Positions 9,533 to 18,701 of a stretch of 64,000 nucleotides of DNA are shown piece by piece. The stretch is from Acidimicrobiia bacterium. Its GTDB lineage: Bacteria > Actinomycetota > Acidimicrobiia > Acidimicrobiales > AC-14. The first letter of the stretch is position 1. Every line of letters begins with the position of its first letter. The notes under the pieces were generated by a model, which worked only from the letters and a program-made list of their open reading frames with translations, had not been told where the DNA came from and searched no databases. The position numbers and the translations under genes are program-made. Where the stretch lies: positions 43,637 to 107,636 of the forward strand of contig JAHFUP010000008.1 of assembly GCA_023265025.1 (NCBI GenBank), in the 5' to 3' direction.

Positions 9533-12500
9533 ATGGCGATGGCGCCGGAGCAGACGGGGATCGGCATCCGCCGGCACTTCACCACCGAGGGAGTCGACCC
9601 CTACGACGAAGTGGTCTGGGAACGCCGTGACGCCCGCATCACCAACTACCGCGACGGCGTCGTCGCCTTCGAGCAGTTGGGTGTCGAGTTCCCCGTCGGC
9701 TGGTCGCTGAACGCCACCAACATCGTCTCCCAGAAGTACTTCCGGGGCTCGCCCGGCTCGTCCACCCGTGAGCACTCGCTGCGCCAGGTGGCCGACCGGG
9801 TCGTCGACAGCATCACCGCCTGGGGCGTCAAGGACGGCTACTTCGTCGACGACGCCGAGGCCGAGGCCTTCCGGGCCGAGCTCAAGCACCTCGTCATCCA
9901 CCAGAAGGCCGCCTTCAACTCGCCGGTGTGGTTCAACATCGGTGTCAAGGGCGAGCCGCAACAAGCGTCGGCGTGCCAGCCGTACGACGCCTTGGTCAGC
10001 ACGCCCGAGGGCCTGGTGCCGATCGGCAAGCTCGTCGAGGACAATGCCGTGGGGACCAAGGTCTTCGACGCCCATGGCGTGACCAGGATCGTGGCCGTCA
10101 AGGCCAACGGGCGGAAGCCCGTGCTGCGACTCTGGACCAAGTCCGGCCACTCCCTCGATGTGACCGCCGATCACCTCGTTTGGCGGGCGAGCGGGGTCGG
10201 TACCGGTCGGTTCGTGCCCGCCGGCGACCTTCGCCCCGGGGATCGAATGACGTGGCACCGCCACACGTCGTGGGGCGGCGGGGAGATCAGTCGAACGGCG
10301 GTTGCCGAAGCGGCGTTGGCCGGCTGGATGCAGGGCGACGGCTTTGTCGGGCAGTACGCCGGCACCAACCGCTCGCTCACCATCGAGGCCATGACGGTGA
10401 CCGAGGCCGAGCGGGCATGGGTCCTCGACGCTATCGACACCGTGTTTCCCGACGTACACCGTCACGAGCGGTTGGTCGCCACGCAGGACCCGAAGCTCGA
10501 TTGCCGCCGCACGCGGCTCTATGGAGAGCCTCTCCACGACTTCGTCACTCGCTGGGACCTTCGGGTCCGCGGGAGTGAGATGACGATCCCTGCGCCGCTC
10601 CTCACCGCGCCGCTGCCTGTCGTCGCTGCATACCTCAGGAGTCTCTTCCAGGCCGAGGGTTACGTCTCGCTGCGGGAGCGCAGCAGCGTCGTCGGCTTGG
10701 CGATGATCTCCGAAGGCATCGTGCGGGGCATCCAATCGCTACTGCTCCGCTTCGGGATCTTCTCCCGCGTGCGATTCGCCACCGACAGGCGTGCCGATCG
10801 CAAGGGTTGCTGGGTCCTGTCCATCCGGACAGCCGGGGACCGCCGGCGGTTCGCAGACGAGATCGGGTTCATCGCCCCGGCCAAGGCCGCCAAGCTGGAC
10901 GCCAGCTTCGATCTCCCCGGCCGGGCGACGCACGACTCGAAGCAGTTGGAGATCGCCCGGATCGAGGAGCTCGGCACGCTGGACGTCTACGACATCCAGA
11001 CGGAGAGCGGCGAGTACCTCAGCGGCGGGCTACGGGTGCACAACTGCTTCATCCTCGCCGTGGACGACACCATGCAGTCCATCCTCAACTGGTACGTCGA
11101 GGAGGGCACGATCTTCAAGGGCGGCTCGGGGTCGGGCATCAACCTGTCCAACATCCGGTCGTCGTACGAGTTCCTCAAGGGTGGCGGCACCGCGTCCGGC
11201 CCGGTCAGCTTCATGCGGGGCGCCGACGCGTCGGCCGGCACGATCAAGAGCGGAGGCAAGACCCGTCGCGCCGCCAAGATGGTCATCCTCAACGCCGACC
11301 ACCCCGACATCGAGGACTTCATCTGGTGCAAGGCCATCGAGGAGCGCAAGGCCCGCGTGCTGCGCGACGCCGGCTTCGACATGGACCTCGACGGCAAGGA
11401 CAGCCACTCCACCCAATACCAGAACGCCAACAACTCGGTCCGGGTCACCGACGAGTTCATGCAGGCCGTCGTCGACGACGCTGACTGGCACCTGCGGGCG
11501 GTCAAGACCGGCGAGCCCCTCCGCACCGTCAAGGCCCGCCAGCTCTTCCGCCAGATCGCCGAGGCCACATGGGAGTGCGCCGACCCCGGCATGCAGTTCG
11601 ACACCACCATCAACCGCTGGCACACCGCGGCCAACACCGGGCGCATCAACGGCTCCAACCCATGCTGCTTCACCGGCGAGACGCTTGTCGACACGACCGA
11701 CGGTCTTGTCCCGTTCGAACTGCTGCACAAGACCGCTGACGCTCGTCTCGAGCTGCCCGAAGCCACCTCGTACGACGTTGAGGCCGGTGAGATCGTGTCG
11801 AGGCCTATCCGGCGGGTATGGGTGGCCGGCCACACGGACCGCCTGGTCGAGGTCACCACCCAGCGGGGAATCTTCCTGCGCTGCACGCCCGAGCACCGCC
11901 TCCTGACCGTCGATCGCGGTTGGATCGAGGCCCAGGACTTGGCAGCCGGCGAGCGCCTTCGCACTGTTGGCCTCTTGGAGGTCGAGCCGAACGACGCCGT
12001 CGCTTCGGTGCGGCCGGTCGTGCTGCCTGAGCCGGTTGCCGTCTACGACCTCGAGGTCGAGGGCACACATACCTTCGCCGTTTCCTGTGACACCAACCCG
12101 GGTGAGCACAGTGTCGTGGTGCACAACTCCGAATACATGCACCTCGACAACTCGGCCTGCAACCTGGCCAGCCTCAACCTGTTGAAGTTCCTGAACGAGG
12201 ACAGCACCTTCGACGTCGACGGGTTCAAGGCCGCGGTCGAGGTCGTCTTCACCGCCCAGGAGATCCTGGTCGGCAACGCCGACTACCCGACCGAGAAGAT
12301 CGGCGAGAACGCCCGGCGCTTCCGCCAGCTCGGCCTGGGCTACGCCAACCTCGGCGCCATGCTCATGGCCCTCGGCCTGGCCTACGACTCCGACGCCGGC
12401 CGCACGTGGGCCGCAGCCATCACGTCGCTGATGACCGGCCACGCCTACGCCACGTCGGCCCGCACCGCCGCCCGCATGGGGCCTTTCGCCGGCTACAGCG

Positions 12501-15103
12501 AGAACCGTGAGCCCATGAACCGGGTGCTGCGCATGCACCGCGACGAGTCCCGCACCATCGACGACAGCCTCGCTACGCGGGAGCTCGTCTCCGCCGCCCA
12601 GGAGGCGTGGGACGACGCTGTCGAGTGGGCGGAGGACTGGGGCGTCCGCAACTCCCAGGCCAGCGTTCTCGCACCCACGGGCTGCCTGGTGGGCGGTTCG
12701 CTGGTCGCCACCGACCGGGGCTTGGTCCGCCTGGCCAGCCTGGGTGACCCCGACGGGGCCCAGTGGCAGGACCTCGGTGTGCAGGTCGCCACGGACGACG
12801 GCGCCCGCACGGCCACCAAGTTTTACGTCAACGGGCTCGAGCCGGTCGTCAACGTCGACACCGCCCGGGGCTACCGCATCCAGGGCACGACCCAGCACCG
12901 GGTGAAGGTCGTCGACGAGGCCACCGGCACCTGGGAGTGGAAGCGCTTCAGCGACATCGCAGCAGGCGACCTGGTCCCGCTGGCGCTCCACCAGCTCGTC
13001 GGTGAGCCCCAGGCCGTCCCGCTCCCGCCGCTGCCGGAGGCGTACTGGACGGGGGAGCACGACGTCGAGGCCCCTCGCACCATGTCTGCCGCGCTTGCCG
13101 AGGTTGTCGGCTACTTCATGGGCGACGGCTCCCTCCACTCCCGCGGGCTCCGCCTCTGCGTCGCCGAATCGGACTTCGACGTCGTCGAGCGCCTGGAGCA
13201 GCTGGGCAAGGAGGTGTTCAACCTGGCGGCGACGGTGACGCCGAAGCAGGGCTACACCGAGGTCGCATTCACGTCGGTCCGTCTGACCCTGTGGTGGGAG
13301 GCGTGCGGCTTCGCCAAGCAACGCCCGACCGAAGGCCACACGGGCAAGGGGTACACAGCCCACATCCCCGACGCTGTCCTTCACAGCAACGACCCCGAGG
13401 TGTACCGGGCGTTCCTGCGCGGCCTGTTCGAGGCCGACGGCACGGTGACCGCCGGCGTGCCGAGTTTCTCGACCACGTCGCTCGCTTTCGGGTCCGACGT
13501 CCAGAGCCTCCTGCTGGCACTCGGCTACCCCACTACCCGCAAGCTCGAGACCACCCGCACCGGATGGGGCCAGGCTCCGATTGCCGTCCTCCGCCTGCTG
13601 AACTCCGCCTACGCCGGCCGCTGGTCGGCCGAGATCGGCTTCATGGGCTCGCGGAAGAGCGCGGCGGTCGCGGTGGGAGAGGCCACCCAAGCCGGTCGCC
13701 TCGACTACATCCCCGTCACCCGGGCGATGGTCGACCGGCTTGCACCGGTCAACGACCGGCTCCGCAAGGTCCTGCTCATGGAGCTGTCCCGCCGTCGGGT
13801 GTCTCGCCAGATCGCCACCGAGCTCTTCGAGCGCACGGCCGATGTGGAGTTGGGCCGCCTGCTCTCGTTCTTCTACGACAGGGTGACCTCGGCCGAGCTG
13901 GGCGACGAGGAGTTCACTTACGACCTCTCGGTGCCCGAGAACGTGACCTACGTGGCCAACGGCTTCATCAGCCACAACACCATCGGCCTGATGATGGATT
14001 GTGACACCACCGGCATCGAGCCCGACCTCGGCCTGTGCAAGACCAAGAAGCTGGTCGGCGGCGGCACGATGTCGATCGTCAACCAGACGGTGCCCCGTGC
14101 TCTGCGCCGGCTCGGCTACTCACCCCGCCAGGTCGACGACATCATCGCCTACATCGACGAGCACAAGACCATCCTCGGCGCCCCCCACATCTCCTCCGAG
14201 CACCTCGACGTGTTCGCCTGCTCCATGGGCGACAACGTCATCCACTACCTGGGTCACGTGCGCATGATGGCGGCGGTCCAGCCGTGGATCAGCGGGGCGA
14301 TCAGCAAGACGATCAACATGCCCGAGTCGGCCACCGTCGAGGAGATGGAGCAGCTCCACATCGACGCCTGGCGCATGGGCCTCAAGGCCGTCGCCGTCTA
14401 CCGCGACAACTGCAAGGTGGCCCAGCCGCTCTCGACCACCAAGAAGGACGGCGCCTCCGCGGTGGCGCCGGTCCAGACGGTGGTCGTCAAGCAGCCCGAG
14501 CGCGAGCGCCTGCCCCGCATGCGTAGCTCGAAGACGTTCTCGTTCCGGGTGGCCGACTGCCACGGCTACGTCACCGTGGGGCAGTACGACGACGGCCGAC
14601 CCGGGGAGATCTTCCTCCGGGTGGCCAAGCAGGGCTCCACCCTGGCCGGCATCATGGACGCCTTCGCCATCTCGGTCAGCCACGGACTGCAGTACGGCGT
14701 GCCGCTGCGGGCCTTCGTCGACATGTACACCAACATGCGCTTCGAGCCCGCCGGCATCACCGACGACGCCGAGATCCGCTTCGCCAGCTCGCTGGTCGAC
14801 TACATCTTCCGCCGGCTGGCGGTCGAGTACCTCTCGGCCGAGGAGCGGGCCGACCTGGGCATCCTCACCGTCGAGGAGCGTATGCAGCCCACCCTGCCCG
14901 GCGTGGAGGAGCAGACCACGCCGACCAGCACAGGATCGGAGATCGTCCCCGACCCCGCGGCTCACCGCGCCGTCGGCCCCTCGGTGGCGAGCAGCCCGGC
15001 CGCCTCGGACGCCCCGTACTGCTACGTCTGCGGCGTGGTCATGCAGCGGGCCGGCGCCTGCTTCGTGTGCAGCGGCTGCGGCACGACCAGCGGCTGTTCG
15101 TGA
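9533..15103 (+). CDS. nrdJ: vitamin B12-dependent (class II) ribonucleoside-diphosphate reductase precursor containing three inteins
   Basis: Extein motifs FNSPVWFNIG, QASA/CFILAVDDTM, GGKTRRAAKMVILNADHPDIEDFI, NPC/SEYMHLDNSACNLASLNL, LAPTG/TIGLMMDCDTTGIEPD; Cys-rich C-terminus; RBS GGGAGG. Confidence 0.95.
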   Translation: MAMAPEQTGIGIRRHFTTEGVDPYDEVVWERRDARITNYRDGVVAFEQLGVEFPVGWSLNATNIVSQKYFRGSPGSSTREHSLRQVADRVVDSITAWGVKDGYFVDDAEAEAFRAELKHLVIHQKAAFNSPVWFNIGVKGEPQQASACQPYDALVSTPEGLVPIGKLVEDNAVGTKVFDAHGVTRIVAVKANGRKPVLRLWTKSGHSLDVTADHLVWRASGVGTGRFVPAGDLRPGDRMTWHRHTSWGGGEISRTAVAEAALAGWMQGDGFVGQYAGTNRSLTIEAMTVTEAERAWVLDAIDTVFPDVHRHERLVATQDPKLDCRRTRLYGEPLHDFVTRWDLRVRGSEMTIPAPLLTAPLPVVAAYLRSLFQAEGYVSLRERSSVVGLAMISEGIVRGIQSLLLRFGIFSRVRFATDRRADRKGCWVLSIRTAGDRRRFADEIGFIAPAKAAKLDASFDLPGRATHDSKQLEIARIEELGTLDVYDIQTESGEYLSGGLRVHNCFILAVDDTMQSILNWYVEEGTIFKGGSGSGINLSNIRSSYEFLKGGGTASGPVSFMRGADASAGTIKSGGKTRRAAKMVILNADHPDIEDFIWCKAIEERKARVLRDAGFDMDLDGKDSHSTQYQNANNSVRVTDEFMQAVVDDADWHLRAVKTGEPLRTVKARQLFRQIAEATWECADPGMQFDTTINRWHTAANTGRINGSNPCCFTGETLVDTTDGLVPFELLHKTADARLELPEATSYDVEAGEIVSRPIRRVWVAGHTDRLVEVTTQRGIFLRCTPEHRLLTVDRGWIEAQDLAAGERLRTVGLLEVEPNDAVASVRPVVLPEPVAVYDLEVEGTHTFAVSCDTNPGEHSVVVHNSEYMHLDNSACNLASLNLLKFLNEDSTFDVDGFKAAVEVVFTAQEILVGNADYPTEKIGENARRFRQLGLGYANLGAMLMALGLAYDSDAGRTWAAAITSLMTGHAYATSARTAARMGPFAGYSENREPMNRVLRMHRDESRTIDDSLATRELVSAAQEAWDDAVEWAEDWGVRNSQASVLAPTGCLVGGSLVATDRGLVRLASLGDPDGAQWQDLGVQVATDDGARTATKFYVNGLEPVVNVDTARGYRIQGTTQHRVKVVDEATGTWEWKRFSDIAAGDLVPLALHQLVGEPQAVPLPPLPEAYWTGEHDVEAPRTMSAALAEVVGYFMGDGSLHSRGLRLCVAESDFDVVERLEQLGKEVFNLAATVTPKQGYTEVAFTSVRLTLWWEACGFAKQRPTEGHTGKGYTAHIPDAVLHSNDPEVYRAFLRGLFEADGTVTAGVPSFSTTSLAFGSDVQSLLLALGYPTTRKLETTRTGWGQAPIAVLRLLNSAYAGRWSAEIGFMGSRKSAAVAVGEATQAGRLDYIPVTRAMVDRLAPVNDRLRKVLLMELSRRRVSRQIATELFERTADVELGRLLSFFYDRVTSAELGDEEFTYDLSVPENVTYVANGFISHNTIGLMMDCDTTGIEPDLGLCKTKKLVGGGTMSIVNQTVPRALRRLGYSPRQVDDIIAYIDEHKTILGAPHISSEHLDVFACSMGDNVIHYLGHVRMMAAVQPWISGAISKTINMPESATVEEMEQLHIDAWRMGLKAVAVYRDNCKVAQPLSTTKKDGASAVAPVQTVVVKQPERERLPRMRSSKTFSFRVADCHGYVTVGQYDDGRPGEIFLRVAKQGSTLAGIMDAFAISVSHGLQYGVPLRAFVDMYTNMRFEPAGITDDAEIRFASSLVDYIFRRLAVEYLSAEERADLGILTVEERMQPTLPGVEEQTTPTSTGSEIVPDPAAHRAVGPSVASSPAASDAPYCYVCGVVMQRAGACFVCSGCGTTSGCS
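9974..11044 (+). mobile_element. intein 1 (357 aa, LAGLIDADG homing endonuclease type)
   Basis: Starts CQPYDALVSTPEGLV, block B VTADHLVW, LAGWMQGDGFV and LRSLFQAEGYV, ends LRVHN/C. Confidence 0.93.
11666..12127 (+). mobile_element. intein 2 (154 aa, mini-intein without endonuclease)
   Basis: Starts CFTGETLVDTTDGLVPF, block B CTPEHRLLT, block F VYDLEVEGTHTFAV, ends VVVHN/S; inserted in NPC/SEY. Confidence 0.93.
12683..13978 (+). mobile_element. intein 3 (432 aa, LAGLIDADG homing endonuclease type)
   Basis: Starts CLVGGSLVATDRGLVRL, block B GTTQHRVKVV, VVGYFMGDGSL and LRGLFEADGTV, ends NGFISHN/T; inserted in LAPTG/TIGLM. Confidence 0.93.
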
Positions 15104-15184
15104 TGTGTTGGCCCGGATGAGCACAGCAATCGCCTTCGGATGAGCCGACCGCCGGGCTGGACCTCCCCGAGTGCCCGGCCCTGG

Positions 15185-15916
15185 TCAGGTAGGACCAACT
15201 CGCGACGTCCGTGATCTGTGGTTGCCACCGTGATGGGGCCTGAGAATGCACGGCGCCCCAACGCTGTCGATCCAGACCCCGCAGCGCGGCTTCGGGTCGG
15301 CTCCCTGACGGTGCGACTCGTCGCTCGTCGCGCCGGCGCGGCGGGGCCTGCGGACCTGCTCCACCAGTGCACGGGCCAGATGCCGCAGGGCCCGGATGTC
15401 CTTGGGTCTGCCGGCGTCCTTTTTCGAGATGTAGATGTGCCGGAGGGAAGCCACCGGCACGTCGAACCCCACGGGGTTCCCGCCTGGGTCGACAGCCGGC
15501 CGGATCTCGGCCGTCGGCTCCAGCGTGAGGTAGCCGCGGCTGATCCCATCCGGCCGGATCACGAGGTCGAGCGCACCCCACTCGGTGACGAGCATCACGG
15601 CCTTGGTCTGTTCCAGACGCTCGCGATTCGCGAGCAGGTCACGGAGGCTGGTAGATCGCGCCGTCTCACCGAAGAATGGTTCGGCGCCCAATTCGTCGAG
15701 TGCCGCTCGCAACCGGCCCAGGTTGGCGTCGTCGAGAAGCGGGCAGATGTCGATGTCGGTCGTTGGCTCCAGTCCTTCGACTCGGTGGAGCATTGCTCCG
15801 TAGCCGCCAAGGATGATGAAACGCACCCGGTGGTGAAGGAGCACGGGCAGCATCCGCTCGGGGCGAAAGGGACGCTCCTCCGTCAAGAGGGCCGGGAGCC
15901 CTGACGCTCGTACCAC
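15185..15916 (-). CDS. nucleotidyltransferase-fold protein, candidate toxin
   Basis: IILGGYGAMLHRVEGLEPTTDIDIC (GG...TxDID motif), VTEWGALDLVI; overlaps upstream HTH gene by 34 nt. Confidence 0.7.
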   Translation of the reverse strand: MVRASGLPALLTEERPFRPERMLPVLLHHRVRFIILGGYGAMLHRVEGLEPTTDIDICPLLDDANLGRLRAALDELGAEPFFGETARSTSLRDLLANRERLEQTKAVMLVTEWGALDLVIRPDGISRGYLTLEPTAEIRPAVDPGGNPVGFDVPVASLRHIYISKKDAGRPKDIRALRHLARALVEQVRRPRRAGATSDESHRQGADPKPRCGVWIDSVGAPCILRPHHGGNHRSRTSRVGPT

Positions 15917-16191
15917 TCCTCAAGGGAGGTGCGGGGAACGGTGGCCTCCCACTCCCGGTACAGCCGGTCCTGCTCGTCGGGAAGCTCGACCCTGCAGCGG
16001 AGCTCGAAGCCGGCGGCGTCTATCAGGCGGACGAGCGTGTCGAACCGCGGCTGCTGGCGGCCGTTCTCGTAATTCGCCACGGCCGCGGCTGAGGTGCCGG
16101 CCCTTCGGGCCAGCTCACGTTGAGACAGCCCCGACAAAATGCGAGCCTCAGCGACGAGCCCGCCGGCGATGGATTCCTGGTGCATCTTCAC
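15883..16191 (-). CDS. XRE-family HTH protein, candidate antitoxin
   Basis: LSGLSQRELARRAGTSAAAVANYENGRQQPRFDTLVRLIDAAGFEL. Confidence 0.8.
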   Translation of the reverse strand: MKMHQESIAGGLVAEARILSGLSQRELARRAGTSAAAVANYENGRQQPRFDTLVRLIDAAGFELRCRVELPDEQDRLYREWEATVPRTSLEEWYERQGSRPS

Positions 16192-16198
16192 CGACCTA

Positions 16199-16218
16199 TG
16201 TTATCAGATTCAATAACA
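16199..16218. promoter_or_regulatory. AT-rich dyad, candidate operator of HTH gene
   Basis: TGTTATCAGATTCAATAACA immediately upstream of HTH start. Confidence 0.5.
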
Positions 16219-16238
16219 CCGGTTGGGACTCGTTCGCG

Positions 16239-17371
16239 TCACGGGCTCGGATGTTCGTGACGGATCCACGACGCCAGCAGCGGGTCGATGATCGTTCCCC
16301 GCTCGTCGACGACGCTGCGCTGCTCCAGCACGTCGCGCGCCGCAGCCGCCGACCCGCCGCCGAGCCCGAGCCGGTGGGCGGCGGCGCCGAACAGCGGCTC
16401 GCCCCAGGCGATGAGGCGCAGCGCCTTGCGGTGGTTGCCCCCGATCCCGTTCCACACCGCCAGGAGCTCGGGCCGGACGTAGGCCAGGGCGGTGTCGTAC
16501 GCCTGCTGCCAGGCGTCGTCGTCGGCCTCGCCGCCGGCGGCGACGAGGTTCCACAGGTGGTGGGCCAGGAGGTTGAGGCGCTGAGGGTGACCGCCGGCGG
16601 CGTGGACGATCGGCCCCAGCGCCGGCCCGGCGGCCCGGCCGGTCGACGCGAACTGCTCGGCCACGTAGTCCGTGGCCACGGGCGCCGGCAGGGGACCGAG
16701 CTCGAAGCGCTCGGCTTGCCCGTACAACGGCGCGGCCCGCTCGGAGAACAGGCCGCGCAGCAGGCCCTGCTCCGAGCCGGAGAAGAGGTAAGAGACCCGG
16801 TCACGATGGTGCTGGATCTGCGACCGGAGCACGGCATCGGCCTGGCGCACGTCGGCGATGGCCTGGAACTCGTCGAGAACCACCAGGACCCGGGTACCCG
16901 TGCGGGCCGCGGCCTGCGGGGGCAGCGCCAGCAGCGCCTCCAACGTCTGGGACGGCGGGCTGTCCACCGGTCGGAACACGCCCTGGCCGAGGTCGATCCC
17001 GACCCGCGCCCCTGCGGCCCGCAAGCCGCCCTCGGCCACGGCGGCCAGGGCCCGCACCAGCGCAGTGCGCACCTTGGAGTGGTTCAGGTCGCTGAAGGCG
17101 GCGGCCAGCCGGCGGCTGATGTCGTCCATGCTGAGCACGCCCGTGAGGTCGCAGACCACCACGGCCAGGTCCTTGTCGGCGGCACAGTCGTGGGCGAGGC
17201 GGCCGATCACGCTCGTCTTGCCGAAGCGGCGGGGCCGTAGAGGAGGCAGAACCGTCCGTGGCTGGCCCGGTCGCGCAGCGCGGCGAGCTCGCGGTCGCGC
17301 CCGGCGAGTTGGGCCGGCGGCACTGGCCCGTCGAACACGAACGGTGACGTCTCGACCTGCACGCCGCCCAT
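16239..17371 (-). pseudogene. P-loop ATPase (archaeal-ATPase/AAA type), apparent frameshift in Walker A
   Basis: N-part MGGVQVETSPFVFDGPVPPAQLAGRDRELAALRDRASHGRFCLLYGP in one frame, RRFGKTSVIGRLAHDCA...VLVVLDEFQAIADV in another; joined by adding one G in the run at 17231-17234. Confidence 0.75.
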
Positions 17372-17445
17372 GATACTCGCCAAGGCGGAGCTACTACCTC
17401 CGTCTGGGCGAGGGTTTTTTCCCCGCTCTGGCGAGCAGCGGGCGG

Positions 17446-17817
17446 TCAGGTCAGCTGGATCGTGCCCGCCTCGAAGCTCGACCCGCCCGGGCACTTGGTG
17501 GTGTAGGTCGTGCCCGCCTTGAGGGTGAGGCCGAAGCTGCGGTCGGCGCCGGGGATCACGTTCTCGACCTCGCCCACGATCTTGCTGCCCTGGAGAATCT
17601 CGAACTCGGTCACCGCGGCCGAGCCCTTGTTGGTGACGTGGAAGTTGGTCGGCCCGGCCGGCGTGGTGATGGCCCGGGGCTCGCATCCGGTGTCGGACAG
17701 GGTCACATTGACGGTCGGACCGTCGACCGCGGCGGTGCCTTCGTCGTCGTCATCCGACGAACAGCCGGCGGCGGCAAGGATGATGGCGAACAGGACGAGC
17801 AGGAAACGGCGGGGCAT
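17446..17817 (-). CDS. cupredoxin-domain lipoprotein (EfeO N-domain-like)
   Basis: Lipobox AAAGCSSDD; VNVTLSDTGCEPRAITTPAGPTNFHVTNKGSAAVTEFEIL; follows FTR1 permease gene. Confidence 0.75.
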   Translation of the reverse strand: MPRRFLLVLFAIILAAAGCSSDDDDEGTAAVDGPTVNVTLSDTGCEPRAITTPAGPTNFHVTNKGSAAVTEFEILQGSKIVGEVENVIPGADRSFGLTLKAGTTYTTKCPGGSSFEAGTIQLT

Positions 17818-17832
17818 GGGACCTCCTCTGGG

Positions 17833-18663
17833 TCAGGCGAGGGCGGGCGTCGGTTTGACCGATCGCCGGCGGGAACTGCGCAGGACGAACATCGATACGG
17901 GGACGAGGTAGGCCACCCAGGCGACGACCTCGATGAGCGCGGGCCGAGGCTGGATGCCGAGGACGCCGGTGAGGAGCGCGGCCTGCACGGACCCCGGCTT
18001 GATGAGCCAGCGCAGGTCGACGACGTGCTCCTGGCCGAAGTTGATCCATCCCGCCTCGTGGCCGGTGTGCATGGCGAACGCGACGAGGCCGGCGGCCACC
18101 AGCACGAGCACCAGCCCGGTGGCGGTGAAGAACCGGGCCAGGTTGATCCGCACCCCGCCCCGGTAGAGCCCGTAGCCGATGGCGACGGCGACGAGCAGCC
18201 CGAGCACGGCGCCGGCGCTGGCCGCGGCCCGGTTGGTCGACGCCTGGAACGCCGACAGCAGGAACACGGCCGTCTCCATGCCCTCGCGCAGGACGGCGAG
18301 GAACGCCATGGCGACCATCGTCCACACCGACCCCTCGATGGCGGCACCCGCCCGGGTCTCCAGGTCGCCCTTGATCGAGCGGGCGTGGCGGGCCATCCAC
18401 ACGATCATGGACGTCACCATGGCCACCGCGATCACGGCGATGACGGTCTCCAACCCTTCCTGCTGGCGCTGCGGGAGGTTCTCGTTCAGCACCTCCAGCA
18501 GCACGCCGACGGCGGCGCACAGCGTGACCGCGGCGAGGACGCCGGCCCAGACCCAGCGCAATTGGCGGGACGCGCCCCGTTGGCGCAGGAAGGCGGCGAT
18601 GATGCCGACGATGAGCGACGCCTCGACACCCTCACGCAGGCCGATGACAAAGGTGGGGAGCAC
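17833..18663 (-). CDS. efeU: FTR1-family iron permease
   Basis: GTG start; LPTFVIGLREGVEASLIVGIIAAFL and AFLAVLREGMETAVFL (REGxE motifs). Confidence 0.88.
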   Translation of the reverse strand: MLPTFVIGLREGVEASLIVGIIAAFLRQRGASRQLRWVWAGVLAAVTLCAAVGVLLEVLNENLPQRQQEGLETVIAVIAVAMVTSMIVWMARHARSIKGDLETRAGAAIEGSVWTMVAMAFLAVLREGMETAVFLLSAFQASTNRAAASAGAVLGLLVAVAIGYGLYRGGVRINLARFFTATGLVLVLVAAGLVAFAMHTGHEAGWINFGQEHVVDLRWLIKPGSVQAALLTGVLGIQPRPALIEVVAWVAYLVPVSMFVLRSSRRRSVKPTPALA

Positions 18664-18701
18664 GGACCCTCCAACGAGTTGGGACACCCATAGGCAGCGT
18701 C

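Noticed and set aside
11030-13975. Very long minus-strand ORF (981 aa) opposite nrdJ
   Set aside because: Shadow ORF caused by high GC third positions; opposite strand encodes unmistakable RNR/intein protein.
15185-17371. Genomic or defense island with integrase or restriction genes
   Set aside because: Only the HTH/NTase pair and a broken ATPase; no integrase, att repeats, tRNA or nuclease recognised.
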